Source: Mesostigma viride (Eukaryota > Streptophyta > Mesostigmatophyceae > Mesostigmatales > Mesostigmataceae). From it: DNA of 64,000 bases. This document shows, in pieces, positions 21,822 through 31,575 of this stretch. The stretch is from assembly GCA_009746045.1 (NCBI GenBank), contig RPFO01000076.1, positions 2,802,420-2,866,419 on the forward strand, given 5' to 3'. Both the position numbers and the translations under genes were made by a program. The notes under the pieces are model-generated. The model saw nothing but the letters and a program-made list of their open reading frames with translations. It made no database searches and was not told where the DNA came from. Numbering within the stretch: the first letter of the stretch is position 1; each line of letters begins with the position of its first letter.

Positions 21822-21891
21822 CACACTAGAACTATTTGACAATTCTTGACAAACAATTGTCAAAGTTTGTCAACACTCCGTTCCTAGTGTG
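21822..21891. repeat. 70-bp fold-back with CACTA-like ends
   Basis: It runs from CACACTAGAAC to GTTCCTAGTGTG with TTGACA and TGTCAA units between. The right end is the same GTTCCTAGTG found at 3795-3804 and 22792-22801. It may be an extreme internal-deletion derivative, or the joint of two element ends. Confidence 0.5.
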
Positions 21892-21905
21892 GCAGCGAGG
21901 ATGGC

Positions 21906-22321
21906 ATGCCTGCACCAAGGAAGAGGAGGGGTAAGCAGCCTGCAGCAGAAACTGATTCCTCCATCTGCAGCGGCAGTGATAATGGTAGCCAAGAGGATGT
22001 GGCTCCACCTAGCAGCGACAGTGATGACCCATGCAGCTACAATGCGTCTGAACCTGCACGGGGAAGCGTGGACGGAGGGGGAGAGGAAGGAGGCAGCCTG
22101 CAGCAGAAAATGCTGCTGATTCTGCCCGTGGTGGCGATGGCCGCGAGTATGCGGCTGAACCTACGCGGGGGAATCGTGGGCAGAGGGGGAGTGGGGGTAG
22201 GCAGCACAAGAATGTGGCTGAACCTAGCCGGGGCGACCTTGCACCAAGTAGGGGAAGTGCAAGGGCGTATGGAAAAGTGAGCTACGCTGAAGCAGATTGT
22301 AGCAACTCGTCTAGTGACTGA
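21906..22321 (+). pseudogene. Low-complexity hypothetical ORF between CACTA-like ends
   Basis: ATG 21906 opens MPAPRKRRGKQPAAETDSS, a Ser/Asp-rich stretch, then SEPARG. A one-base shift near 22080-22095 moves to a second frame with YAAEPTRGNRGQRG, NVAEPSRGD and a stop near 22321. The repeats (SEPARG, AEPTRG, AEPSRG) span both frames, so this was once one Arg/Gly-rich coding sequence. No domain recognised; it could be the 5' exon of a CACTA-borne gene. Confidence 0.35.
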
Positions 22322-22429
22322 AATTGATGTTCTTATTAAACTTGAAGAGCTGTACTCCAACTGCACAAGAAATTATTATAATTTGTAATCAAAGCGATTT
22401 CTGGTTGCGTGGTATGAATGCGATTTCTC

Positions 22430-22801
22430 TGTGTGCATGAGGTTTCTCAGTTTTTCTCAGGCAGTTTCCCAGATTTTCTCAGTCTCAGATTTTCTCAGGC
22501 AGCAACCTGAGAAAAAACAGGGCGCCTGAGAAATTTCGTTCCTGAGAAAAAAAAATCTCAGGCCAGGCGACTTTCTCAGGCTGATCTCAGTTTTTTCTCA
22601 GTTTTCTCAGTTTTCTCAGGTGATTTTCTCAGTTTTCCTGAGAAAACTGAGATTTTTCTCAGTTGATCTCAGGAAATCTCAGGACATCTCAGGACATCTC
22701 AGGACATCTCAGGACATCTCAGGAAATCTCAGGCAGCCTTCCTGAGAAAACTGAGAAAACTGAGAAAAACTGAGAAAAATCTCAGATCTGAGTTCCTAGT
22801 G
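22430..22801. mobile_element. CACTA-type right terminus with TTTTCTCAG subterminal array
   Basis: TTTCTCAG units fill the left half and their complements (CTGAGAAA, with a run of ATCTCAGGAC) the right half, so the block can fold on itself. It ends CTGAGTTCCTAGTG at 22801 (inward: CACTAGGAACTCAG). Retrotransposon gag sequence starts at 22802. It shares the terminal decamer with 3795-3804, but the subterminal unit ends in G instead of C. Confidence 0.65.
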
Positions 22802-23931
22802 CACGGACGTGGGAGGGACGCTGGGCAGGGTACTTCGTCCAACACGTGTCGACGGTATGACCCGGCTTATCGCAGACCGGGCAAGGGGGCCCGCGGCCCC
22901 GCCCATTGCCCCCCCCCCCACTGCCACCACCTCGATCACCAGAGTGAGGGCCAGCGCGCCCCCCGCGCCCCCCACGACCCCTCCCAGTGTTGGCGGCATT
23001 GCCGTTGCTGTGGCCCGGGCCGGTGCCGTAATTGCCGTCGCCGTTGCCGCGGCCACCGCGGCCGCCCGCCCGCCCCAGACCGCGCCCCCGGCCGGAGGTG
23101 TGAAAGGCCTGGCCAGAGGCCGGGGCGTCGGGCGCGAGGTAGCCGCCGGTGAGGAGGTCCTCCACCTCGAGGAGACGGTGACGGAGAGCAGCAATGGTCG
23201 TTTCGGCCCCCAGGCGCAGAGCCACCACTAGCGTCCGGTACTCGGCACGAAGGCCACTCAATACGCTGGCCAAGAAGACCTCCAAAGGGAGGTCTACGTG
23301 GGCGACTTGGGCCCGTGCGTAGGGGAGCTCCGACCGGGTAAGGTACGGGTCGACACCCTCGCGGGAAGCCTGTGCAAGTTGCGACAGCTGCTTGCGGAGG
23401 GACAAGCGCAACGACTCGGTGACCTTTGAATCGCGGTAGCGCTCGACTAAATCCGCCATGGCGGCGCTTCCGCGGTGCTGCTCCGGCGCTAGGAGGCGCA
23501 CGCGCTCCTTGCATGGCGTCTCCCGCCAGGCGGCCCAGCAGAGCCACGTACAACAGGCGGTCGAGCGGCTCGTCATGCCGACGGCCCTCGAGTACATCAA
23601 GGAGCCCGGGAAACAGGTCGACGTGCGCGGTAAAATGGTCCAAAAAGGATGGAAAGTGAAGATGGTCCCTGCCATCAAAGGCAGGAACCGACCGAACATC
23701 GCGCAAAACAGCTTTACACTCGTCATACGACGCAAAGCCCGGGCCGGCGGCCAGCCGAACGCCGGGCGGACCCGTACCCGCCTCACCCGGGGGCAACATA
23801 GCATGAGCGCCCAGGTCGCGGGTAGCAGAAGCGAAAGAAGCGGCCAGCTCCTCCTCATATGCGTTGTTGGCTGTGACAGCGGCAGCGGCGGCAGCAGCGG
23901 CGGCTGCCGTAGCGGATCTGGTGGTTGCCAT
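22802..23931 (-). pseudogene. Copia-4 gag, frameshifted and cut by a CACTA-type end
   Basis: Start ATG at 23931 (MATTRSATAAAAAAAAAA, an Ala run). Capsid-like part: LRDVRSVPAFDGRDHLHFPSF and LDRLLYVALLGRLAGDAMQG. Near 23490 the frame changes, continuing with VERYRDSKVTESLRLSLRKQL, then a Gly/Arg/Asn-rich linker and the zinc knuckle CPVCDKPGHTVDTCW (about 22856-22900). The gene breaks at 22801/22802, where CACTAGGAACTC begins on this strand. No pol is found beyond the break. Confidence 0.8.
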
Positions 23932-24203
23932 AAATGCAAGCCTGCGTCGACCCCAAAGATCGCCTCAAAAAAGGCTGGCAACACCCGCGTAGCCAACGGA
24001 GTAAAAAATGAATCCGGTTCCTGCCGGGAACCGAACGCAGGTCTTCGATAGTCGAGGCTGGTAGGCGCTACGACCGAGGCAACACGTGCCAAAAAAGGCG
24101 AAATTTGCCAAAATATCCAGTGACAACAGTGGAGCAGCACCGGCCAGGTGCGCACCGAAACGGTTTTAACGCAGGTAGAAAGACCGCGAACCGGATGCGT
24201 ATG

Positions 24204-24218
24204 ATAAATCCGATACCA
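24204..24218 (-). promoter_or_regulatory. Copia-4 primer binding site
   Basis: Immediately inside the LTR the minus strand reads TGGTATCGGATTTATC. TGGTATC is the usual start of the initiator-Met tRNA complementary site in Copia elements. Confidence 0.65.
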
Positions 24219-24647
24219 TGTCAGAATAACAAAAATTTATTCCTTATAATATCATACGGCAAACTTGCTCATCCTCGAAAATGTTGGCCTCGGCCAGAGA
24301 ACCAGCTGCTGGAAGCAGTGCGAGATAGTGAGAGAGCCCAAATGAAAATGGTCACGTCATTATATACAAATGACGAGCTAGCGGACAGTAGCAGTGTGTG
24401 CATGCCACACGCCACGTGTGTTCACTGCGTGTCCACCACGTGGTCTACACAAGTTATGACCAATCACAACAAAATTGTCCAACTAGCAAACCAGATAACA
24501 CAAGGACTAATTATTCCTTGACGGAAAACTCATTCCGTACAACTCCACAACATCTAGTCTAGTCAGTATCTAATTTCTGCCACAAATGTAAATACTTTGA
24601 TCAAACTATTTACTTATTCCTGGGCAGGTGTATCGATACTTCTGACA
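24219..24647 (-). repeat. Copia-4 5' LTR
   Basis: On the plus strand it reads TGTCAGAA...TTCTGACA, so TG...CA ends extend to an 8-bp inverted repeat (429 bp). A TATATAA box on the minus strand near 24357-24363 is a likely promoter. No second copy is in the window, so the borders rest on the ends and the adjacent primer site. Confidence 0.65.
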
Positions 24648-25195
24648 CAAATGGCGGGCTCCGGCGGGGCGCGCCGCGCCGCGGCGCCCCCTCAGGTTTA
24701 AGATCAACTCAGGTTTAAGATCGTCAACCCTGGATTTGATTTTAGGTTTAAGACCGCAGCCCTGGGTTGGCCAGACACCCCCGTCTTAAACGTGAGACAG
24801 GGGGTAGATTCACTAGATTGTACAGGCTGGTTAGGCCAAAAGAGTCGAAATTGTGTAAGGTGCTTTTTACACACTTTTCCAAAAATAGTGCAAAATAGCT
24901 CAAAATTCGTGAAAAAATCTCTTTAAAACATCTATGTCGAGAAAATGCCACTTTTGCTGACCAAACTAGGGCTAAACAAGCATGTTGTGTTTCCCCTGTT
25001 AAGTTAACATGGAGACAAGCCCACAGCTCCAGCCATGCAATAGTATGGCAGGTCAAAAAAATTTGCAAAAATATTCATCAAATCAGAAATAAGAAGTAGA
25101 GATAAAAGAAGTAAACATGTACCCAAAATAGAAAATAAGTTCCTGCGGGGCACAGGCAAGATTCCCATGAATCTGGGAGTTATCTGTTATTCACC
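24648..25195. other. Non-coding stretch between Copia-4 and LINE-A
   Basis: A GC palindrome (GCGCGCCGCGCC region, 24676-24700) is followed by three TCAGGTTTAAGAYC-like units (24694-24756). The rest is AT-rich with no gene visible. Confidence 0.4.
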
Positions 25196-26580
25196 TTGCA
25201 ACCTGGTGAGTTTCCCGCAATCCTGATCTTCGTCGACTTCATCAAGGCTTTTGATTCTGTCCTCTGGGACGCTCTATGGGCTGTACTTGCTCGCGCTCGC
25301 GTCCCCACTCCCCTGATTACCGTCATCCGCACGCTGTATGAGGGGTCCACCACTTCGGTGCGCACTCAACACGGCATTACCCCGCCATGCCCACTGCAGA
25401 CCGGCGTCTGGCAGGGTTGCGTCCTGTCGCCGTACCTGTTTATTATTGTAGTGGATTATGTTATGCGCCAGGCACGTGCTCGCTTTGCTAGCATTGCAGG
25501 CCGTGCCCCTGGCCTAGCGATCACGAACGAGCTTGGGGAAGGGGGCCGACTAACAAGCAGAATTTACTAGCTGACCTCATTTATGCCGACGACATCACGC
25601 TCATCGAGAAGCCGGAGTCTGCCCAACTTTGGCTGGACTGCCTGGCGCTCGAGGCTCGGGCGGTTGGTCTAGAAATCAGCCCCAAAACGGAGGCCCTGGC
25701 CCTCGGCATGGCAGGGCCCCACCCACACTCCGCCTCTTAGACGATGCCGAGGTCAACTACCCTCCTTCAGGCCGCTTCAAGCTGCTCGGCAGTTGGCTTC
25801 CCGACTGCGAGGACGACATGACGACACGGATCGGCATGGCGTGGGCGCACCTCCATGACCACCGCCGCTGGTGGAGCAACCCCGCCCTACCCCGGATCGT
25901 CAAGCGTGACCTCTTCAAGGTCGTCATTCTGACGATCCTGACCTACGGCGCCGAGACGTGGACACTGATGCAGGAGCTGGAGCAACGACTCGACGGCGCC
26001 GTCACCAAGATGCTGCGCAAGGCCCTTAACATCCCCTTTGGTTTGCACATTAGTAATGAGGATTTGTACGCTGATTTGCCCTATGTTTCCCACATTATTA
26101 GGCACAGGCGCCTGGGCCTAGCCGGGCACCTGGCCCGCACAGATCAGGTAGATACATCAGATAGACTAGCTGGCACCAAGCCCGCCCACTGAGCCTGGGC
26201 GATATGTCCTCACCTGGCGTGCCCCCGGCCGCGCGCGGCAGGGCCGCCACCCGTGGACTTTTCGTGATAGACTCGGCATGGACATGTGCTACACTAGACG
26301 TGACGGGCTCACCCCCGGGCAGCCTCCTGGTTTGTCTGTAATATGGAGGCATATGGTGCGCAAGGATAGATGGCAAGTAGTGATGAAGGAGACCACCCCC
26401 AAGCCTGTGGGGGCTCCGCGTGTGACCAAGTATGGCATTCATAGCGATTCGGGCCGCGGTGCCCACACCCCTGTAACTAGGACCTAGATAGCTTATACCA
26501 TCTATTCCATCCCATGTTCCCCTCCCACTGAGGACTTATGCTCACGTGACGCAGTCACGTGTCTATTAATTAATCTGTTA
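25196..26580 (+). pseudogene. LINE-A: 5'-truncated non-LTR retrotransposon (RT palm to 3' end)
   Basis: Starts inside the RT: ILIFVDFIKAFDSVLWDAL (catalytic Asp), QTGVWQGCVLSPYLF, then after a frame break LIYADDITLIEKPES (catalytic YADD). A second break follows GMAGP, then LRLLDDAEVNY, GSWLPDCEDDM, LTYGAETWTLM and RHRRLGLAGHLARTD, typical of the region after the RT in RTE/CR1-like LINEs. The 3' end is ACGTGTCTATTAATTAATC. Compared with LINE-B, both breaks are single-base losses in G and C runs (near 25545 and 25720). Truncation at 25196 is the usual result of incomplete reverse transcription. Confidence 0.85.
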
Positions 26581-27015
26581 TTCACATAGTACAGATATGG
26601 CTGCAAGATACTGCCACTGACCATACCCTGGACATAACTTGACCTTCCGGAAAAAAATACTCGGGATCTAAAGATTCTGAGACCAGATTTGAACGCAACT
26701 CATTATTTCCCATCGAACTGCGGAAAGAGCTGTCGAGGAAACCGATGGCTTGTACGGTTAAAAGGCGATACTGTACAAACTGGGAGAAATCTGTCTGGTA
26801 ATTCAGAAAGTACTTCTGTAACCGACAGTAGATCAAATAATTTTCGACAGCTCTTTTCGCAATTGCATCCGTCATGAAAAACTGCTACTAGGCAAATGTA
26901 CTTTCAGCTTCTCAAGATTCGGTCACAATTTTCCGTAAGAGCTGGCTGACACAATAAGGGTCACTATAGCCTAACCAGCCTGTAGAGCCATGATTGTGTT
27001 GAGAGGCAAATTACA
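26581..27015. other. Non-coding stretch with a wide hairpin
   Basis: Inverted 17-mers lie at 26720-26736 (GCGGAAAGAGCTGTCGA) and 26844-26860 with one mismatch. Nothing else is evident. Confidence 0.4.
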
Positions 27016-28102
27016 TACAGTCATCATTCCCGCGTTAAGTTGCGATCGCCCCCTAAAACTTGGCGCCGCAACTTAACGCGGGAACGCAACTTAACGGTAG
27101 AATTAGGCTAGCAGCCCACCACCTCCTCCTCTGACGGACTTCTATACGGCATTCGACAGCTCTCGTCAAGCCCGATCCAGCTGCAGCGTCAAAGCCGGCC
27201 AAAGTCCATTTTCCAGGCCAGAAATTGTGGACAAACTGAAAGGCGGGCTGCAAAACACGCCGTGGGCAGCCACGCAGTGCCTGCGTTTTATAACACAAAT
27301 GTGTGTTTAACCCTCTGACTTCGGCTCTTTTTTTGGCGGGTTACTTAATTGCCAGCCGGCTTCACGTTTGACTGTGACAAAACATGGGAACAGTCGTGAG
27401 GGAAGCTTCATTTACTGTCAATGGCCTGCATGTAAACAATAATAACAGCCGCATGGAGGCCACAGGCAGCGAGACTGCCTGTGGCCTCAACAACCTTGTC
27501 TTTGCCCTTCTGCGGTGCATTCGGCATGACTATGGTCAAGTTCGGCATGACTATGGTGGTAATTCCAGGTTGGATGGGTGGTGTGGAGGAAGTCGCGTAA
27601 TCGAACTAACCTAACTCTAAGCTATATCTAGTCTAGAAATGCCTGGAATCATATGTGCTACATGATCTCCCAACGGAGACATGTTATAATTTAATTTAAT
27701 TTAATTTAATTTTTAATGGTGGTAATTTCTGGCAAGATGTCTCAATTACAGATGACCATGCATGGTCGTGGATTCTTATGTACCGCAGCCCGCAGGCTGC
27801 AAAACTGGATTTGCCGGTAAGGTTGCATTCGCGCTTTTCACCTAAGCCAGCAGGCGGGGAAATTTGCGCGCCAGTGGGGCTTGCGTATTTTGCCCCCTAA
27901 AATCACGTAGCGGGTCCGGACTTAGCAAAAAATGGCCTCCTGCGCTGCCAAAAATGGCCTGACACCTACAAATTGAGTCATTACCGCGTTAAGTTGCGAT
28001 GGCCTCCATGCTTAAGTTGCGGTCGCCCCCCAAACTTCGGCGCCGCAACTTAACGCGGGAACGCAACCTTAAGAAACGCAACTTAACGCGGGAATGACTG
28101 TA
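27016..28102. mobile_element. Non-autonomous pogo/Tc1-like TIR element
   Basis: Ends are TACAGTCATCATTCCCGCG and CGCGGGAATGACTGTA, i.e. TA target duplications around CAGTCAT...ATGACTG. The motif CGTTAAGTTGCG recurs inverted inside each end (27034-27092; 27987-28092), so each end is also a hairpin. The interior has a 19-bp palindrome-like pair (GGAGGCCACAGGCAG near 27455) and (TTTAA)n near 27690. No transposase frame is visible. CAGT ends with a TA site suggest Tc1/mariner-pogo. Confidence 0.6.
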
Positions 28103-29163
28103 AATCATTGAGAGTGCAAATAACAAAACTATTGCGAGCAGAATAATGTGCGTACCGACGGCCATATCCCTGGCCATATAGCAAAATAATGCAAATGCGG
28201 TCAATGTGAGAAGTGAGTATGTGCATTTGCGGCCAAAACGTCAACTTCGTCATCGGGCCATGCTCGCCGACGTAAATGGCCGCTGCACTTGCTCATCCCT
28301 ACCTGGCGTTCTTCATGATAGGGATCGCGTGCAACGCACTCGTCTCGGGACACCCCGCTGCTGGGCACAGCCCGGACGTTGCTGCGCGTTTTGCTGAGAT
28401 TGCCGTCACAGACCCAGATGTTGTGGCTGCTTCCCAGGTATCACCCACATCAAACTTATGAAGGTGGCGGGATATAGGCTTGTACGGGGGGGAGGGGGAA
28501 CAGATGGCGTTTTTGAGAAGCAGACCGTGCCGCATGGCCCGTCTTTGGGACCTTTGAACGCGTGCCGGGATATAATGATCGTTACATCGCTGCATCCATA
28601 GCTGGTCGTGGTAATTCGTCTGCCTAAATGAAAGCTTATGTTACAGAGCTATTTTTCTCATGTTAGACGGTGTTATCTCCCTCCTCATCCTTCTATCCCT
28701 GTCTCTCTGGGTCTCTGTTTGTATTTTAGTATACGTGTATGTGTGGCCAACTGTGCATGGGCGTGTATATTACATGCATTATTTGCCTCCTAAGTGTTGG
28801 GGTCCATACTTCTGGGTGTGTGTACCTTCAGTCAAATTTTAAAATTCAATTAAATCTTGATTCAAGTGAGCGTGCAGGCCTTATGTTTGTGAAGCCGGTA
28901 TTGGCCGGCTGATGGCAAGCCCATGATGTCTGCTGATTGAACGTTTTCTGGATATTGCTCTACTCCCGAGTTTGCTGCCTCTGACCCACCGTGCAGATGC
29001 CAGTAACCATCATTACTCATTATGGGGCTGTCTACGCCCTGTAGTCCTAGTCTTTACATTTCTTGTGCCCTTTCTGGCGCCCTTTCTTTCCCTGCCCCCT
29101 CGTGTCCTTTCCTCCTTTCCCTACCCCCCCCCTCCCCCCGCCCGCATTTTGATTTTCCTTCTA
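28103..29163. other. Stretch with no supported gene
   Basis: A short frame at 28276-28437 begins MAAALAHPYLAFFMIGIACN, resembles a signal peptide and stops at a GTATCA donor-like site; it could be a first exon, but nothing else supports it. The rest is pyrimidine-rich and non-coding. Confidence 0.3.
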
Positions 29164-31195
29164 CCGTGCTGATTGCCCGCTGTGGTGTGTGCTGATTGCC
29201 CGCTGTGGTGTGTGCTGATTGTCTGCTGTGATGTGTGCTGATTGTCTGCTGTGATGTGTGCTGATTGCCCGCTGTGGCGTGTGCTGATTGCCCGCTGTGA
29301 TGTGCCGATCGCCCGCTGTGATGTGCTGATTGTCTGCTGTGGTGTGTGCTGATTGTCTGCTGTGGCGTGTGCTGATTGCCCGCTGTGGTGTGCTGGTTGC
29401 CCGCTGTGGTGTGTGCTGATTGCCCGCTGTGGTGTGTGCTGATTGCCCGCTGTGGTGTGTGCTGATTGCCCGCTGTGGTGTGTGCTGATTGTCTGCTGTG
29501 GCGTGTGCTGATTGCCCGCTGTGATGTGCTGATTGCCCGCTGTGGTGTGTGCTGATTGCCCGCTGTGGTGTGTGCTGATTGCCCGCTGTGGTGTGTGCTG
29601 ATTGCCCGCTGTGGTGTGTGCTGATTGCCCGCTGTGGTGTGTGCTGATTGTCTGCTGTAGTGTGTGCTGATTGCCCGCTGTGATGTGCTGATTGCCCGCT
29701 GTGGTGTGTGCTGATTGTCTGCTGTGATGTGTGCTGATTGCCCGCTGTGATGCGCTGATTGCCCGCTGTGGTGTGTGCTGATTGTCTGCTGTGGTGTGTG
29801 CTGATTGCCCGCTGTGGCGTGTGCTGATTGCCCGCTGTGGTGTGTGCTGATTGTCTGCTGTGGTGTGTGCTGATTGCCCGCTGTGGCGTGTGCTGATTGC
29901 CCGCTGTGGTGTGCTGATTGCCCGCAGTGATGTGTGCTGATTGCCCGCTGTGGTGTGTGCTGATTGCCCGCTGTGGTGTGTGCTGATTGCCCGCTGTGGT
30001 GTGTGCTGATTGTCTGCTGTGATGTGTGCTGATTGTCTGCTGTGATGTGTGCTGATTGCCCGCTGTGATGTGCTGATTGCCCGCTGTGGTGTGTGCTGAT
30101 TGTCTGCTGTGGTGTGTGCTGATTGCCCGCTGTGGCGTGTGCTTATTGCCCGCTGTGGTGTGTGCTGATTGTCTGCTGTGGTGTGTGCTGATTGTCTGCT
30201 GTGGCGTGTGCTTATTGCCCGCTGTGGTGTGTGCTGATTGCCCGCTGTGGTGTGTGCTGATTGCCCGCTGTGGTGTGTGCTGATTGCCCGCTGTGGTGTG
30301 TGCTGATTGTCTGCTGTGGCGTGTGCTGATTGCCCGCTGTGATGTGCTGATTGCCCGCTGTGGTGTGTGCTGATTGCCCGCTGTGGTGTGTGCTGATTGC
30401 CCGCTGTGGTGTGTGCTGATTGTCTGCTGTGATGTGTGCTGATTGTCTGCTGTGATGTGTGCTGATTGCCCGCTGTGATGTGCTGATTGCCCGCTGTGGT
30501 GTGTGCTGATTGTCTGCTGTGGTGTGTGCTGATTGCCCGCTGTGGCGTGTGCTGATTGCCCGCTGTGATGTGTGCTGATTGTCTGCTGTGATGTGCTGAT
30601 TGCCCGCTGTGGTGTGTGCTGATTGTCTGCTGTGGTGTGTGCTGATTGTCTGCTGTGGCGTGTGCTGATTGCCCGCTGTGGCGTGTGCTGATTGTCTGCT
30701 GTGGTGTGTGCTGATTGCCCGCTGTGGTGTGTGCTGATTGCCCGCTGTGGTGTGTGCTGATTGCCCGCTGTGGTGTGTGCTGATTGCCCGCTGTGGTGTG
30801 TGCTGATTGCCCGCTGTGGTGTGTGCTGATTGCCTGCTGTGATGTGTGCTGATTGTCTGCTGTGATGTGTGCTGATTGCCCGCTGTGATGTGCTGATTGC
30901 CCGCTGTGGTGTGTGCTGATTGTCTGCTGTGGTGTGTGCTGATTGTCTGCTGTGATGTGTGCTGATTGCCCGCTGTGATGTGCTGATTGCCCGCTGTGGT
31001 GTGCTGATTGCCCGCTGTGGTGTGTGCTGATTGTCTGCTGTGGTGTGTGCTGATTGCCCGCTGTGATGTGTGCTGATTGTCTGCTGTGGTGTGTGCTGAT
31101 TGTCTGCTGTGGTGTGTGCTGATTGTCTGCTGTGGTGTGTGCTGATTGCCCGCTGTGGTGTGTGCTGATTGCCGGCTGTGGTGGGTGCTGATTGC
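29164..31195. repeat. Large minisatellite, 23/21-bp units, about 90 copies
   Basis: Unit GCTGATTGCCCGCTGTGGTGTGT (23 bp) with a 21-bp variant lacking GT. Variation is almost confined to a few positions: GCCCGCT or GTCTGCT, and TGGTGT, TGATGT or TGGCGT. The minus strand lacks stops in at least two frames (over 690 codons each) because the 23-bp unit rotates through all frames; this is a by-product of the repeat, not evidence of a gene. Confidence 0.95.
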
Positions 31196-31360
31196 CCATT
31201 ACAGGGGCCTGTATTCGCAGGCATTGCCATTGAACTGCCCACAACCGTGTTATGAATTCTTCCCTCACACCTTAGTAGCGAGATTATGCCTGGGTGAGAG
31301 CACGCGCGTTGATTTCTGCTATCTAAAGAAATAACACGAATTGTTCATATCCATATTTTA

Positions 31361-31575
31361 AGAGTGAGCATAATTTTTCTCTTCTTTTCTAGGGAGTGAG
31401 CACAATCGTGAGCACATCTGTACTCTTCTGTCTAGGGAGTGAACATGTTGTTCTCTTCTCTCTTAAGGGTAAAGTTGTTTGCTTCTATGTAGAGAGTGAA
31501 CATGAATTGTTAGCCTCGCTCATAAGGGTAAGCGTGAGTTGTTTTCTTCTATGCAGAGAGTGAACATGAGCAGCT
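31361..31575. repeat. Degenerate tandem repeat, about 55-60 bp unit
   Basis: Four or five units carry AGAGTGARCAT or GGGAGTGAGCA followed by TTCTCTTCT-like pyrimidines. It ends near a TATATAAAA-like box at 31581-31589. Confidence 0.55.

Noticed and set aside
21824-22801. A single CACTA element from CACTAG at 21824 to CTAGTG at 22801
   Set aside because: The 3-bp flanks (TCA and CAC) do not match and the subterminal units at the two ends differ, so I kept the ends separate.
28276-28437. Signal-peptide-like first exon ending at GTATCA
   Set aside because: Only about 54 codons, no recognisable family and no matching downstream exon.
29164-31195. CRISPR-like array
   Set aside because: Units are contiguous with no unique spacers, and the context is eukaryotic.
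29121-31268. Minus-strand frames of about 700 codons with STHHSGQ/NQHTPQR repeats
   Set aside because: They are produced by the stop-free 23-bp minisatellite; at least two frames are open with the same rotating peptide, and no start context or non-repeat domain supports a protein.
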